A stretch of 64,000 bases of DNA from Nocardioides sp. URHA0020 (GCF_000620705.1 NZ_KK211166.1:607117-671116), one strand, 5' to 3'. Numbered from the stretch's first letter, positions 42,014-50,376 are shown. The notes: generated by a model not told the origin, from the sequence alone. Program-made: numbers and translations.

Positions 42014-42985
42014 ATGTCGTCCCGACCGCACCGCAACCTCTCGCTCCTCAAGCCCACCGGGCAGCTGACGCTCGGCAACCTGCTCGGCGCGCTGCGACCG
42101 ATGGCGGCCGCCCAGACCGAGGCGGACTGCTTCTACGGCATCGCCGACCTGCACTCGCTCACCGTCCCGCACGACCCGCCCCGGCTGCGCGAGCTGGTGC
42201 GGGAGACCGCGACGCTGCTGCTCGCGGCCGGCCTCGACGAGTCGACCCTCTTCGTGCAGAGCCGGGTCCCGGCGCACGCCCAGCTCGCCTACCTGCTGGA
42301 GTGCACCGCCCACACCGGCGAGCTCAACCGGATGATCCAGTTCAAGGAGAAGGGGCGCGGGGTCGACTCCACGCGCGCCTCGCTCTACACCTACCCGGTG
42401 CTGATGGCGGCCGACATCCTGCTCTACCGGCCGCACCGGGTGCCGGTCGGCGACGACCAGCGCCAGCACGTCGAGCTGACCCGCGACCTGGCCCTGCGCT
42501 TCAACCATGCCTACGGGCCGGTGTTCACCGTCCCGGAGATCACCACGCCGCCGGTGGGCGCCCGGGTCATGGACCTGGCCGAGCCGACCTCGAAGATGGG
42601 CAAGTCCGGGCTCGACGACTCCGCCGGCATCGTCCGGCTGCTCGACCCGCCCGACGTCGTACGCCGCAAGATCGCGCGAGCGGTGACCGACTCCGAGACG
42701 GGCCCGGACGCCGTGCGCGCGGACCCGGCGAAGCCCGGCGTCACCAACCTCCTCGAGATCCTGGTCGCGTGCGGCGGATCGGCCGCGGGCCTCACGACGT
42801 ACGGCGCCCTGAAGCGCAGCGTCGCCGACGCGGTCGTCGCGGAGCTGGAGCCGCTGCAGAAGCGGTACGCCGAGCTGGCCGCCGACCCGGCGTACGTCGA
42901 CGGCGTCCTCCGCACGGGTGCCGCGCGCTGCCGTGAGGTGACCGCGCCCGTCCTGGCCGCCGCGGAGTCGGCGATGGGCCTCTGA
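42014..42985 (+). CDS. trpS: Tryptophanyl-tRNA synthetase
   Basis: A 323-residue class I aminoacyl-tRNA synthetase that charges tRNA-Trp. The HIGH-equivalent is TLGN (residues 19-22, in PTGQLTLGNLLGAL), as in other bacterial TrpRS that use TIGN. The KMSKS loop is KMGKS (194-198). The Trp pocket has YPVLMAADILLY and VGDDQRQHVELTRDLA. ATG 42014 has AGGAG 5 nt upstream. A leader with two Trp codons indicates that it is raised when charged tRNA-Trp is scarce. Some actinobacteria have two TrpRS; whether this is the only one cannot be told. Confidence 0.95.
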   Translation: MSSRPHRNLSLLKPTGQLTLGNLLGALRPMAAAQTEADCFYGIADLHSLTVPHDPPRLRELVRETATLLLAAGLDESTLFVQSRVPAHAQLAYLLECTAHTGELNRMIQFKEKGRGVDSTRASLYTYPVLMAADILLYRPHRVPVGDDQRQHVELTRDLALRFNHAYGPVFTVPEITTPPVGARVMDLAEPTSKMGKSGLDDSAGIVRLLDPPDVVRRKIARAVTDSETGPDAVRADPAKPGVTNLLEILVACGGSAAGLTTYGALKRSVADAVVAELEPLQKRYAELAADPAYVDGVLRTGAARCREVTAPVLAAAESAMGL

Positions 42986-42992
42986 CCAGATC

Positions 42993-43049
42993 TTGAACAT
43001 GTTCAAAACCTGCCCTATGCTGCAGTCACCACTAATTGAACATGTTCAA
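42993..43049 (+). promoter_or_regulatory. Promoter flanked by two TTGAACATGTTCAA operators
   Basis: The perfect 14-bp palindrome occurs at 42993-43006 and 43036-43049, 43 bp apart, about four helical turns. TTGAAC of the first is also a -35 box; TATGCT at 43016-43021 is the -10 box with 17 bp between. The second copy lies just past the expected start of transcription. This is a typical arrangement for tight repression, probably by the TetR protein encoded at 43886. Confidence 0.78.
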
Positions 43050-43063
43050 GAAACGGAGTCACC

Positions 43064-43480
43064 ATGACCTGGACCGTCGGCACCTACGTCGTCTACCTGC
43101 TCGTCACCGTCCCGCTGACCATCTGGGTGGCGACCACGCTGTCGCGCAACGGACGCGTCTTCCTCGAGGACGTCTTCGCCGGCAACGACGCGCTCGCGCA
43201 CGCGGTCAACAAGCTGCTCGTCGTGGGCTTCTACCTGCTCAACCTCGGGTTGGTGATGCTCTTCCTGCGCGTCTCGACACCCGTGCTCGACCTGCGCGAC
43301 CTCGTCGAGACGCTCAGCATCAAGGTCGGCGTCGTCCTGCTCACGCTGGGTGTCCTGCACTTCCTCAACGTCTACGTCTTCAACGCGATGCGCCGCCGCA
43401 GCCGGTTCGAGCGGGCACGCGTCGCGCCGGTGCCTCCGCAGGGCTTCGTCCCGCCGACCCAGCCCGCCTACCCCCGGTGA
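43064..43480 (+). CDS. Small integral membrane protein
   Basis: A 138-residue protein with three membrane helices (about residues 6-25, VVYLLVTVPLTIWVATTL; 47-68; 82-104) and a Pro/Arg-rich cytoplasmic tail. I do not recognise the family. It is the first gene of a four-gene transcript (membrane protein, CxxC protein, TetR regulator, membrane protein) under the double-operator promoter. GGAG 6 nt before the ATG is the ribosome-binding site. Confidence 0.75.
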   Translation: MTWTVGTYVVYLLVTVPLTIWVATTLSRNGRVFLEDVFAGNDALAHAVNKLLVVGFYLLNLGLVMLFLRVSTPVLDLRDLVETLSIKVGVVLLTLGVLHFLNVYVFNAMRRRSRFERARVAPVPPQGFVPPTQPAYPR

Positions 43481-43923
43481 TGCCCACCGACCTGAGGCTC
43501 ACGGTCCTCAACGACCCGGCGTGCCCGCTGTGCCGCCGGTTCGCGGACTGGCTGGCCCGGCAGCCGCTGCTGGTGCCGCTGGACCTGGTGCCCGCCGGCT
43601 CCGCCGAGGCGCGCACCCGGTTCCCCACCCTCGACCACGCGCGGACCGCCGAGGAGATCACCGTGATCGGCAGCGACGGGTCCGTGTGGACCCGCGAGCA
43701 CGCCTGGGTGATGTGCCTGTGGGCGACCCGGTCGCACCGCGGCGCCGCACTGCGGCTGAGCCGTCCCAGTCTCCTCCCGCTCGCCCGCGGCGCGGCGTAC
43801 AGCGCTGCCGGCGTGCGTCACCTGCTCTCCCGCACGCAGGTCGGGGACCGGCTCCAGGTCGAGGTGCACGGAGGTGACTACGCTGATGGCTGTGCCGGAT
43901 GCCGCCCGCTCCCCCAAGGCTGA
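43480..43923 (+). CDS. DCC-family (DUF393-like) thiol protein
   Basis: A 147-residue protein. The N-terminal VLNDPACPLCRRFADWLARQ has the CxxC pair (Cys16 and Cys19) of the DCC family, a thioredoxin-like group of unknown substrates. The middle has EEITVIGSDGSVWTREHAW, also typical of the family. The start ATG overlaps the upstream stop (TGATG), so the two are coupled. The 3' end overlaps the TetR gene by 38 bp. Assignment is by motif only. Confidence 0.75.
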   Translation: MPTDLRLTVLNDPACPLCRRFADWLARQPLLVPLDLVPAGSAEARTRFPTLDHARTAEEITVIGSDGSVWTREHAWVMCLWATRSHRGAALRLSRPSLLPLARGAAYSAAGVRHLLSRTQVGDRLQVEVHGGDYADGCAGCRPLPQG

Positions 43924-44569
43924 GCAGACCCGCCAGACGATCGTCGCCTCGGCGATGCGGCTCTTCCGCGTCAGCGGCTACGACCGCACCACGATGCGGG
44001 CGATCGCGCAGGAGGCGGGCGTCTCGGTCGGCAACGCCTACTACTACTTCGGCTCCAAGGAGCACCTGGTCCAGGCGTTCTACGACCAACTGCAGGCCGA
44101 GCACGCCGAGGCCGCGGCCGGTGTCCTCGACGAGGAGAAGGGGTTCGCCGCGCGTCTCGAGGGAGTGCTGCTCGCGTGGCTGGACGTGGCCGCGCCGCAC
44201 CACGCGTTCGCCGGACAGTTCTTCCGCAACGCCGCCGACCCCACCAGCCCGCTGTCGCCGTTCAGCGAGGACTCCGCGCCGGCGCGCGACACGAGCATCG
44301 CGCTCTTCGGCACCCTCCTGGACGGCTCGGACGCCAAGGTCGCGCCGGCGCTGCGCGCGGAGCTGCCCGAGCTCCTGTGGCTGCTGCAGATGGGCATGGT
44401 GCTCTTCTGGGTCTACGACCAGAGCCCCGACCAGGCGCGCAGCAGGACCGTCGTACGCCGGGTCGTGCCGATCGTCGACCGCCTCGTGCGGCTCTCCCGG
44501 ATGCCCGTCGTCCGCGGCATCGTCGACGACGTCGTCGCGCTCATGCGCGAGCTGCGCGGACCGTCGTGA
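43886..44569 (+). CDS. TetR-family regulator
   Basis: A 227-residue repressor with an N-terminal helix-turn-helix (about residues 11-57): KAEQTRQTIVASAMRLFRVS and TMRAIAQEAGVSVGNAYYYFGSKEHLV. The C-terminal ligand domain is of unknown specificity. ATG at 43886 is preferred over GTG at 43874 because GGAGGTGA (43870-43877) then has 8 nt of spacing. It probably binds the two TTGAACATGTTCAA sites upstream of 43064 and thus controls its own operon. Confidence 0.9.
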   Translation: MAVPDAARSPKAEQTRQTIVASAMRLFRVSGYDRTTMRAIAQEAGVSVGNAYYYFGSKEHLVQAFYDQLQAEHAEAAAGVLDEEKGFAARLEGVLLAWLDVAAPHHAFAGQFFRNAADPTSPLSPFSEDSAPARDTSIALFGTLLDGSDAKVAPALRAELPELLWLLQMGMVLFWVYDQSPDQARSRTVVRRVVPIVDRLVRLSRMPVVRGIVDDVVALMRELRGPS

Positions 44570-44922
44570 TCCCCACGACGCGGGGCGGCCGGTTCGTCGC
44601 CCTGGCGTACGTCGTGGCCGTCGCGGCACTGACCGCCCGCGCGTTCTCGGACGGCCACCAGGACCACTGGGGCGCAGAGATCGCCGCGGCCGTCCTCACC
44701 CTGCCGCTGATCGTGCCCGCGCTGCCCGTGATCTACGTCGTCGGCGCCTTCGCCTGGGCCGTCACCGACGCTCGTGACGACGGGTCGGTGTGGCCGGTCA
44801 CCGTCACCTTCACGCTGATGATGGTCGTGGTCGCCGGCGCCGACGTGGTGCTCGCCCGGACGGTGTGGCGCAGCCTCAGAGGAAGCGCTTCAGCTTCAGC
44901 CCGGACTCGGTCGGGAGCGTGA
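44566..44922 (+). CDS. Small membrane protein
   Basis: A 118-residue protein with three predicted helices (about residues 9-25, 39-64 and 78-100) and no family I know. GTG at 44566 overlaps the TetR stop by 4 bp, so it is the fourth gene of the TetR-controlled operon. Its last 47 bp overlap the 3' end of the terD-like gene on the other strand; the exact C-terminus is therefore less certain. Confidence 0.6.
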   Translation: MIPTTRGGRFVALAYVVAVAALTARAFSDGHQDHWGAEIAAAVLTLPLIVPALPVIYVVGAFAWAVTDARDDGSVWPVTVTFTLMMVVVAGADVVLARTVWRSLRGSASASARTRSGA

Positions 44923-45430
44923 CCGCGATCCCCTCGGCGACCGCCCGCAGCCGCCAGCCGTCACCGTCGCGCGAGACCCGGGCCATCACGACGCCGGTCT
45001 CCGGCACGCCGAGCGTCAGCGTGATCCGGGCCAGCTCGACGTCGTGCTCGTCGACCACGCGGCAGTAGGCGTTGGCGACCCACTCCAGGGAGTGGCCCTG
45101 GTAGCTGGTGACCAGCAGGAAGATCGTGTCGATCTGGCGGTGCACCCGGGCGAGGTCGACGGTGATCGTCTCGTCGTCACCCTCCCCGCTGCCGGTCGTG
45201 TTGTCCCCGAGGTGCACGACGGAGCCGTCGCGGGTCGTGCGGTTGTTGTAGAAGGCGAGGTCGAAGAGCTGGCCACCGCCGAACTCCACCGCCGACGCGT
45301 CCAGGTCGACGTCGCGGACGCCGCTGCTGAACGGTCCGGCGCTCGGGTTCTTGTCCCAGCCCAGCCCCATCCGGAGCACTCCGCCCTCGGTGGGCAGCAC
45401 CATCTCCTGGCCCGCACTCAGCTCGATCAC
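44876..45430 (-). CDS. TerD-family protein
   Basis: A 184-residue protein of the TerD/TerE/CABP fold, known for calcium binding and for tellurium and stress resistance clusters. The signature region is GLGWDKN...VRDVDLDASAVEF with conserved acidic residues, followed by FDLAFYNN and the DDETITVDLARV stretch. Only one copy is present and no other ter gene is nearby. GTG 45430 (VIELSAGQEM) matches the usual family start; GTG 45472 would add 14 residues. It probably ends the proline dehydrogenase-proC-SRPBCC transcript. Confidence 0.85.
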   Translation of the reverse strand: MIELSAGQEMVLPTEGGVLRMGLGWDKNPSAGPFSSGVRDVDLDASAVEFGGGQLFDLAFYNNRTTRDGSVVHLGDNTTGSGEGDDETITVDLARVHRQIDTIFLLVTSYQGHSLEWVANAYCRVVDEHDVELARITLTLGVPETGVVMARVSRDGDGWRLRAVAEGIAVTLPTESGLKLKRFL

Positions 45431-45440
45431 GGAGTCGACG

Positions 45441-45983
45441 CTACCGGGCACCCGGGCGGCCGGCAGCGTCACCTTCGGCGAGCCGTTTGAGGGTGCGCAG
45501 CTGCTGGCGCATCATCACCAGGTCGCCCCAGGCGAGCAGCCGGGACCGCGTCCAGCCCACGGCACCGCCCTGGTCGACGGCGAAGCGGCACACGATCCGG
45601 GACCCGGCGCCGTCGGGCTCCGCGGCGTACGTCACCGCGACTGGGCCGAAGAGCCGCTGCCCCCGGGGGGTGGTCAGCGCGGTCCAGTGGCGCGGGGCGT
45701 CGTACGAGACGAGCTCGAAGACGACCGCCATCCGCTGGCCGAGGACCAGGCGGTCAGCGCCCGGCGTCAGGGTCCGCGGGCTGCGGCGGCCGCGGTTGTC
45801 GATCCAGTCGTAGGAGTACGGGGCGACCGCGATCTGGCACAGCCACCGCCAGGTGAGCTCGGGCGGCGCCGCGACGGAGATCGCGCGGGTCAGCCTCAGC
45901 ACCGATCCCTCGACGAGGTCGTCGGCGGCGTACGGTCGGCGCGCCTCTGCCGGGGTCGCACCCCAGGTCAGCGGCAGCGCCAT
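45441..45983 (-). CDS. SRPBCC-fold protein
   Basis: A 180-residue protein of the START/Bet v1-like SRPBCC superfamily, which forms a hydrophobic pocket. The family pattern is seen in SVAAPPELTWRWLCQIAVAP and the C-terminal helix RSRLLAWGDLVMMRQQLRTL. Ligand unknown. It starts 3 bp from the proC stop on the same strand. Confidence 0.75.
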   Translation of the reverse strand: MALPLTWGATPAEARRPYAADDLVEGSVLRLTRAISVAAPPELTWRWLCQIAVAPYSYDWIDNRGRRSPRTLTPGADRLVLGQRMAVVFELVSYDAPRHWTALTTPRGQRLFGPVAVTYAAEPDGAGSRIVCRFAVDQGGAVGWTRSRLLAWGDLVMMRQQLRTLKRLAEGDAAGRPGAR

Positions 45984-45985
45984 CG

Positions 45986-46789
45986 TCAGCTGCCCTCGGC
46001 GAGCTCCCGGGACCGGTCGCGGGCAGCCTCCATGGCGGCCAGGAAGGCGGCGCGGACCTTGTGGATCTCGAGCTCGCGGAGCGCGGCCGCGGTCGTGCCG
46101 GCCGGGGAGGTGACCTGCTCGCGCAGCACGGTCGGGTGGGTGCCGGTCTCGCGGAGCATCTTGGCCGAGCCGACGAGGGTCTGGACGACCAGGTCGGTGG
46201 CGGTCGAGCGCGGCAGCCCGAGGTGGACGCCCGCCTCGATCATCGACTCCACGACGAAGAAGATGTACGCCGGACCGCTCCCGGAGATCGCCGTGACGGC
46301 GTCCTGCTGCCTCTCGGGGATGCGCAGCACCTTGCCCACCGAGGCCATCAGCGCCTCGGCCTCGGCGAGGTCCTCTTCGCTGCAGTGGCTGCCGGGCGAG
46401 ATCGCGGCCATGCCCTCGTCGACCAGCGCCGGGGTGTTGGGCATGACCCGGACGACGGCGACCCCCTCGGGCACCCGCGCCTCGATGAAGGCCGTGGTGA
46501 TCCCAGCGGCCAGCGACACGAGCAGCTGACCCGGGCGGAGCACCGGGGCGATCTCGTCGAGCACGTCGCCCATGTCCTGCGGCTTCACGACCAGCGCGAT
46601 CGTGTCGGACTTCCCCGCCGCCTCGACGTTGGAGACCACCGCGACGCCGTACCGGTCCTCGAGCTCCTTCGCCCGGTCGGCGCGCTTCTCGCCGACGAGC
46701 AGGTTGTCGACGCGGCGGCCGGCGCGGACCAGGCCGGAGAGCAGGGTCTCGCCCATGACTCCGGCGCCGAGGATCGCGGTCTGGGACAT
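45986..46789 (-). CDS. proC: Pyrroline-5-carboxylate reductase
   Basis: A 267-residue NAD(P)H-dependent enzyme, last step of proline synthesis. The cofactor loop is LGAGVMGETLL (about residues 6-16). The family signature near the C-terminus is SGSGPAYIFFVVESM with SPAGTTAAALRELE. It lies 5 bp downstream of proline dehydrogenase, pairing a synthetic and a degradative proline enzyme in one transcript. Confidence 0.95.
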   Translation of the reverse strand: MSQTAILGAGVMGETLLSGLVRAGRRVDNLLVGEKRADRAKELEDRYGVAVVSNVEAAGKSDTIALVVKPQDMGDVLDEIAPVLRPGQLLVSLAAGITTAFIEARVPEGVAVVRVMPNTPALVDEGMAAISPGSHCSEEDLAEAEALMASVGKVLRIPERQQDAVTAISGSGPAYIFFVVESMIEAGVHLGLPRSTATDLVVQTLVGSAKMLRETGTHPTVLREQVTSPAGTTAAALRELEIHKVRAAFLAAMEAARDRSRELAEGS

Positions 46790-46794
46790 GGGAC

Positions 46795-47730
46795 CTACTT
46801 CTTCGAGATCAGGGACCGGACGAAGAATGACAGGTTCTGCGGACGCTCGGCGAGCCTTCTCATCAGGTAGCCGTACCACTCGGTGCCGTAGGGCACGTAG
46901 ACGCGGACCCGCTCTCCGCGGTCCGCCAGCCGGCGCTGCTCGTCGGGGCGGATGCCGTAGAGCATCTGGTACTCGTACGTGCCCGGGGTGCGGCCGTAGC
47001 GGCTCGCCAGCGACCCGGCGATCTCGACCATGCGCGGGTCGTGCGTCGCGATCATCGGGTAGCCCTCGCCGGCCAGCAGCACCTTGAGGCACCGGACGTA
47101 GGACTTGTCGATCTCGAGACGGTCCTGGAAGGCCACCTCCTCGGGCTCGAGGTAGGCGCCCTTGCAGAGCCGGACGCGCGAGCCCTCGTAGGCGAGCGCG
47201 CGGCAGTCGGCCTCGGTGCGGTGCAGCATCGCCTGGACGACGGCGCCGGTCTCCGGGAAGTCCTTGCGCAGCTCGCGCAGGATGCCCAGCGTCGAGTCGG
47301 TCGTGGTGTGGTCCTCCATGTCGAGGGTCACCGTGGTGCCGGCGTTGCGCGCGGCGCGGCAGATGGTGCGCGCGTTCTCGAGCGCCGTCTTGTGCCCGAC
47401 CTCGGGCAGGAACTGGCCGATGGCGCTGAGCTTGACCGACACCTCGGCGCCTCGGGTCAGCCCGCGCGCGGAGAGCTGCTTGAGGAGGTCGACGTACGCC
47501 GCCACCGTGGCCTCGGCCTGCTCGGCGTCGAGGGTGTCCTCGCCGAGGAAGTCGAGGGTCACCAGGAGGCTGTCCTCGGCGAGCGCGGCGGTGGCGTCGG
47601 CGGCGGACTCGTTGGTCTCGCCGGGGACGTAGCTGCGGACGATGCCGGCCGAGACCGGCATGGTGCTGACGAGCTTCTTGACCTGGCCGCTGCGGGCGAG
47701 CAGGAGCAGCGGCTGACGGAGGAGCGACAT
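46795..47730 (-). CDS. Proline dehydrogenase
   Basis: A 311-residue FAD enzyme with the beta8-alpha8 barrel; it oxidises proline to pyrroline-5-carboxylate and passes electrons to quinone. Motifs: RVRLCKGAYLEPEEVAF, FQDRLEIDKSYVR, ATHDPRMV and the C-terminal WYGYLMRRLAERPQN with the proline-binding Arg pair. It is monofunctional, without the PutA dehydrogenase domain. ATG 47730 has a TAGCCT -10 box 7 nt upstream (47738-47743, minus strand). Electrons would go to menaquinone. Confidence 0.93.
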   Translation of the reverse strand: MSLLRQPLLLLARSGQVKKLVSTMPVSAGIVRSYVPGETNESAADATAALAEDSLLVTLDFLGEDTLDAEQAEATVAAYVDLLKQLSARGLTRGAEVSVKLSAIGQFLPEVGHKTALENARTICRAARNAGTTVTLDMEDHTTTDSTLGILRELRKDFPETGAVVQAMLHRTEADCRALAYEGSRVRLCKGAYLEPEEVAFQDRLEIDKSYVRCLKVLLAGEGYPMIATHDPRMVEIAGSLASRYGRTPGTYEYQMLYGIRPDEQRRLADRGERVRVYVPYGTEWYGYLMRRLAERPQNLSFFVRSLISKK

Positions 47731-47822
47731 GTCTCTCAGGCTACGACGGACCCCCGCGGATGCCCGATTTCAGGCCGTACGCCGCCGCGCTCACGGCCGG
47801 CCACGGGCTGACCACGGCCTGC

Positions 47823-48617
47823 TCAGGGCGTGCCCACGGCCAGGTGCTCGCGGGCGAACTCCAGCGACTCCACCAGGTCGCGCTCGCGCTCGGCCCGGTC
47901 GACGCACTTGCGGGTGTTGATCTCGAGGACCACCTCACCCGAGAAGCCCGTGGTGGCCAGGTGGCGCAGGAAGGTGTCGGCACCCATGCCGCCGCGGCCG
48001 GGCACCAGGTGCTCGTCCTTGGCCGAGCCGCTGCCGTCGGTCAGGTGGATGTGGCGCAGCCGGTCGCCGAGGCGGGTCGCCATCGCCACCACGTCGGAGT
48101 GCGCGATCGCCGCGTGGGACAGGTCGATCGTGGTGTTGGCGTAGGGCTCGGCCGAGGGGTCCCAGCCCGGCAGGTACATCTCCGCCTTGCGGCCGGACGC
48201 GCGCCAGGGATACATGTTCTCGACCGCGAAGGCCAGGCCGGTGGACGCCTCCAGCGCCGCGATCCCGTCGACGAAGTCGCGCGCGTAGGTCTTCTGCCAG
48301 CGGAACGGCGGATGCACCACGACGACCTCGGCACCCACCGCGTGCGCCATCTCGGCGGACCGCTCCAGCTTGCCCCACGGCTCGGTGCCCCAGACCCGCT
48401 GGGTGAAGAGCAGGCACGGCGCGTGCACGGCTGAGATCGGCATCGCGTGGTGGTCGGAGAGCTGCTTGATCGCCGACGTCTGCTGGCTCAGCGCGTCGAT
48501 GCCGACCATCACCTCGACGGTGTCGTAGCCGAGTGCCGACGCGTACGCGAAGGCGTGGGCGGACGACTCGGGGTAGACCGAGACCGTGGACAGCCCGATC
48601 CGGGGGACGCCGGTCAT
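47823..48617 (-). CDS. Sugar phosphate isomerase/epimerase family protein
   Basis: A 264-residue AP-endonuclease-2-like TIM barrel. Likely metal ligands are in AVENMYPW (Glu), [12 protein letters not shown] (Asp, His), RHIHLTD and the C-terminal VVLEINTRK (Glu). Such proteins act on sugars or sugar phosphates; substrate unknown. The ATG overlaps the ppx stop by 4 bp. Confidence 0.85.
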   Translation of the reverse strand: MTGVPRIGLSTVSVYPESSAHAFAYASALGYDTVEVMVGIDALSQQTSAIKQLSDHHAMPISAVHAPCLLFTQRVWGTEPWGKLERSAEMAHAVGAEVVVVHPPFRWQKTYARDFVDGIAALEASTGLAFAVENMYPWRASGRKAEMYLPGWDPSAEPYANTTIDLSHAAIAHSDVVAMATRLGDRLRHIHLTDGSGSAKDEHLVPGRGGMGADTFLRHLATTGFSGEVVLEINTRKCVDRAERERDLVESLEFAREHLAVGTP

Positions 48618-49546
48618 ATCAGGCCACCGATCTGGTCGAGGCGTTCGAGGATCACACCCTCGCGCAGGGCCCACGGACAGATCTCGAGCGCGGTCAGCTC
48701 GAAGATGTCCATCACCGCCTCGGCGACCAGCGCGCCCGGCACGATCTGGTGGGCGCGGCTCGGCGAGACCCCGGGCAGGTCGGAGAGCTCCGCTCGGGTC
48801 ATCGCCGTCAGCTTCGGGATCCACTCGACCAGGGAGCCCAGCGGCAGCGAGCGCTGCGCCAGCGGGCCCTCGGCGGAGGGTGCGGCGCCGCAGATCCGGG
48901 CCAGGGAGCGGAAGGTCTTCGAGGTCGCCGCAGCCTGGTCGGGAGCGCCGTGGCGCAGCAGCCGGCCGGCATCGCGGGCGACGTCGGCCCGGATCTGCTT
49001 GCGCAGGAGGCGGAGGGCGTCGTCGTCGAGCCGCTCGGTGGTGAAGTGCTGGCGCGCCAGCCGAGCCGCGCCGAGCGGCAGCGACCAGGCGACCTCCGGC
49101 TCCTCGTCGGCCCCGCCCGCCATCTCCAGCGAGCCACCGCCGATGTCGAAGACCCACAGGCGGCCGGCGGACCAGCCGAGCCAGCGGCGTACGGCGAGGA
49201 AGGTCAGCCGCGCCTCGTCCTCACCGGAGAGCACCGTGATCGAGAGCCCCGTCCGGTCGCGCACCTCACCGAGCACCGCGTCGCTGTTGTCGGCGTCGCG
49301 GACCGCCGACGTCGCGAACGCCAGCATGTCCTCGCAGCCCTTCTCCTCCGCGACCCGCTGGGCCTGTGCGGTGAAGGCGGCGAGCGCGTCGATCCCCTGC
49401 TGGGTCACGGCTCCGGCGTCGAGGTGCTCGGCCAGGCGCAGCGGCTCCTTGTAGGAGAACGCCGGCAGCGGCGCCGCACCACGGTGGGCGTCGACCACCA
49501 GGAGGTGCCCGGTGTTGGACCCGATGTCGAGGACGCCCAGACGCAT
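48614..49546 (-). CDS. Ppx/GppA-family phosphatase
   Basis: A 310-residue exopolyphosphatase/guanosine pentaphosphatase of the ASKHA fold, the short two-domain actinobacterial form. The phosphate loops are [15 protein letters not shown] (residues about 5-19) and [14 protein letters not shown] (about 138-151), with the catalytic Glu near [12 protein letters not shown]. It may act on polyphosphate or on (p)ppGpp. ATG 49546 has a TACGTT -10 box (49553-49558, minus strand) 6 nt upstream, facing the promoter of the next gene. Confidence 0.9.
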   Translation of the reverse strand: MRLGVLDIGSNTGHLLVVDAHRGAAPLPAFSYKEPLRLAEHLDAGAVTQQGIDALAAFTAQAQRVAEEKGCEDMLAFATSAVRDADNSDAVLGEVRDRTGLSITVLSGEDEARLTFLAVRRWLGWSAGRLWVFDIGGGSLEMAGGADEEPEVAWSLPLGAARLARQHFTTERLDDDALRLLRKQIRADVARDAGRLLRHGAPDQAAATSKTFRSLARICGAAPSAEGPLAQRSLPLGSLVEWIPKLTAMTRAELSDLPGVSPSRAHQIVPGALVAEAVMDIFELTALEICPWALREGVILERLDQIGGLI

Positions 49547-49552
49547 GTGTCC

Positions 49553-49587
49553 AACGTACTAGGGCATTCAGCGCTGGGCCGTAGGGT
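49553..49587. promoter_or_regulatory. Divergent leaderless promoter pair
   Basis: Minus-strand TACGTT (49553-49558) is 6 nt from the phosphatase ATG at 49546. Plus-strand TAGGGT (49582-49587) is 6 nt from the GTG at 49594. The 47 bp between the start codons hold both. Confidence 0.58.
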
Positions 49588-49593
49588 TGGCGC

Positions 49594-50358
49594 GTGCCCG
49601 AAGTCGACCTGGTCTTTCCCCGCGCGTACGTCGAGTTCGTGAACCCCGCCGACGAGTCGGAGGTGATGCGCTGCGACCTGACCTGGCTGACCTCCAGCTA
49701 CAAGTGCATCTTCGGCGAGGGGTGCTGCGGCATCTACGCCGACGCGCCCGACGTGGGCTGCTGCACCCTGGGCGCCCACTTCGCCGACAAGGCCGACGAG
49801 AAGCGGGTCGAGGCGTACGTCGAGATGCTCGACGACAAGCTGTGGCAGCAGAAGCCGCGGGGTCGCGCCGTGAAGAAGAAGGACTGGATCGAGGTCGACG
49901 AGGACGGGGAGCGCAAGACCCGCACCACGGTCGTCGACGGCCAGCAGGCCTGCGTCTTCCACAACCGCACCGACTTCGCGATCGGAGCGGGCTGCGCCCT
50001 GCACGCACTGGCGTTCGTGATCGACAAGAACCCCGTCGAGACCAAGCCCGACGTGTGCTGGCAGCTGCCGATCCGACGCACGTTCCGCAACGTCGAGCGG
50101 CAGGACGGCACGACGTACACGGAGGTCTCGATCGGCGAGTACGACCGCCGCGGCTGGGGGCCGGGTGGCCACGACCTCGACTGGTACTGCTCGGGCAACA
50201 CCGAGGCCCACGTCGCCCGCGAGGCCGTCTACGTCACCCACGAGGCCGAGCTGACCGCACTCATGGGCCGGCCGGCGTACGACGAGCTCGTGCGCCACTG
50301 CGACGCCCACGTCCGCTCCCGCTCGGCTCTCGCCCTGCATCCCGCCGACCCTCGCTGA
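49594..50358 (+). CDS. Cysteine-rich protein, YkgJ/DUF3109-like
   Basis: A 254-residue protein with about eleven cysteines. The pattern CIFGEGCCGIY, GCCTLGAHFAD, ACVFHN, GCALHALA and KPDVCWQLPIRR resembles the zinc- and iron-chelating YkgJ/DUF3109 domain, in which CxxHxxA followed by KPxxCxxxPxR is typical. A lysine-rich segment (RAVKKKDWIEVDEDGERKTR) is inserted. The function is unknown. GTG 49594 is fixed by a TAGGGT -10 box 6 nt upstream. The family link is my inference from motif spacing. Confidence 0.65.
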   Translation: MPEVDLVFPRAYVEFVNPADESEVMRCDLTWLTSSYKCIFGEGCCGIYADAPDVGCCTLGAHFADKADEKRVEAYVEMLDDKLWQQKPRGRAVKKKDWIEVDEDGERKTRTTVVDGQQACVFHNRTDFAIGAGCALHALAFVIDKNPVETKPDVCWQLPIRRTFRNVERQDGTTYTEVSIGEYDRRGWGPGGHDLDWYCSGNTEAHVAREAVYVTHEAELTALMGRPAYDELVRHCDAHVRSRSALALHPADPR

Positions 50359-50362
50359 CCTA

Positions 50363-50376
50363 TCTCGACGTCGAGA
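50363..50376. promoter_or_regulatory. Perfect 14-bp palindrome
   Basis: TCTCGACGTCGAGA lies in the 69-bp gap before the VOC-family gene, 52 bp from its ATG. Flanking TA and AA extend it to TATCTCGACGTCGAGAAA. It looks like a dimeric repressor site of MarR or TetR type, but I cannot name the regulator. Confidence 0.5.

Noticed and set aside
44876..45430. Tellurite-resistance gene cluster
   Set aside because: Only one TerD-family gene is present; no other ter genes flank it.
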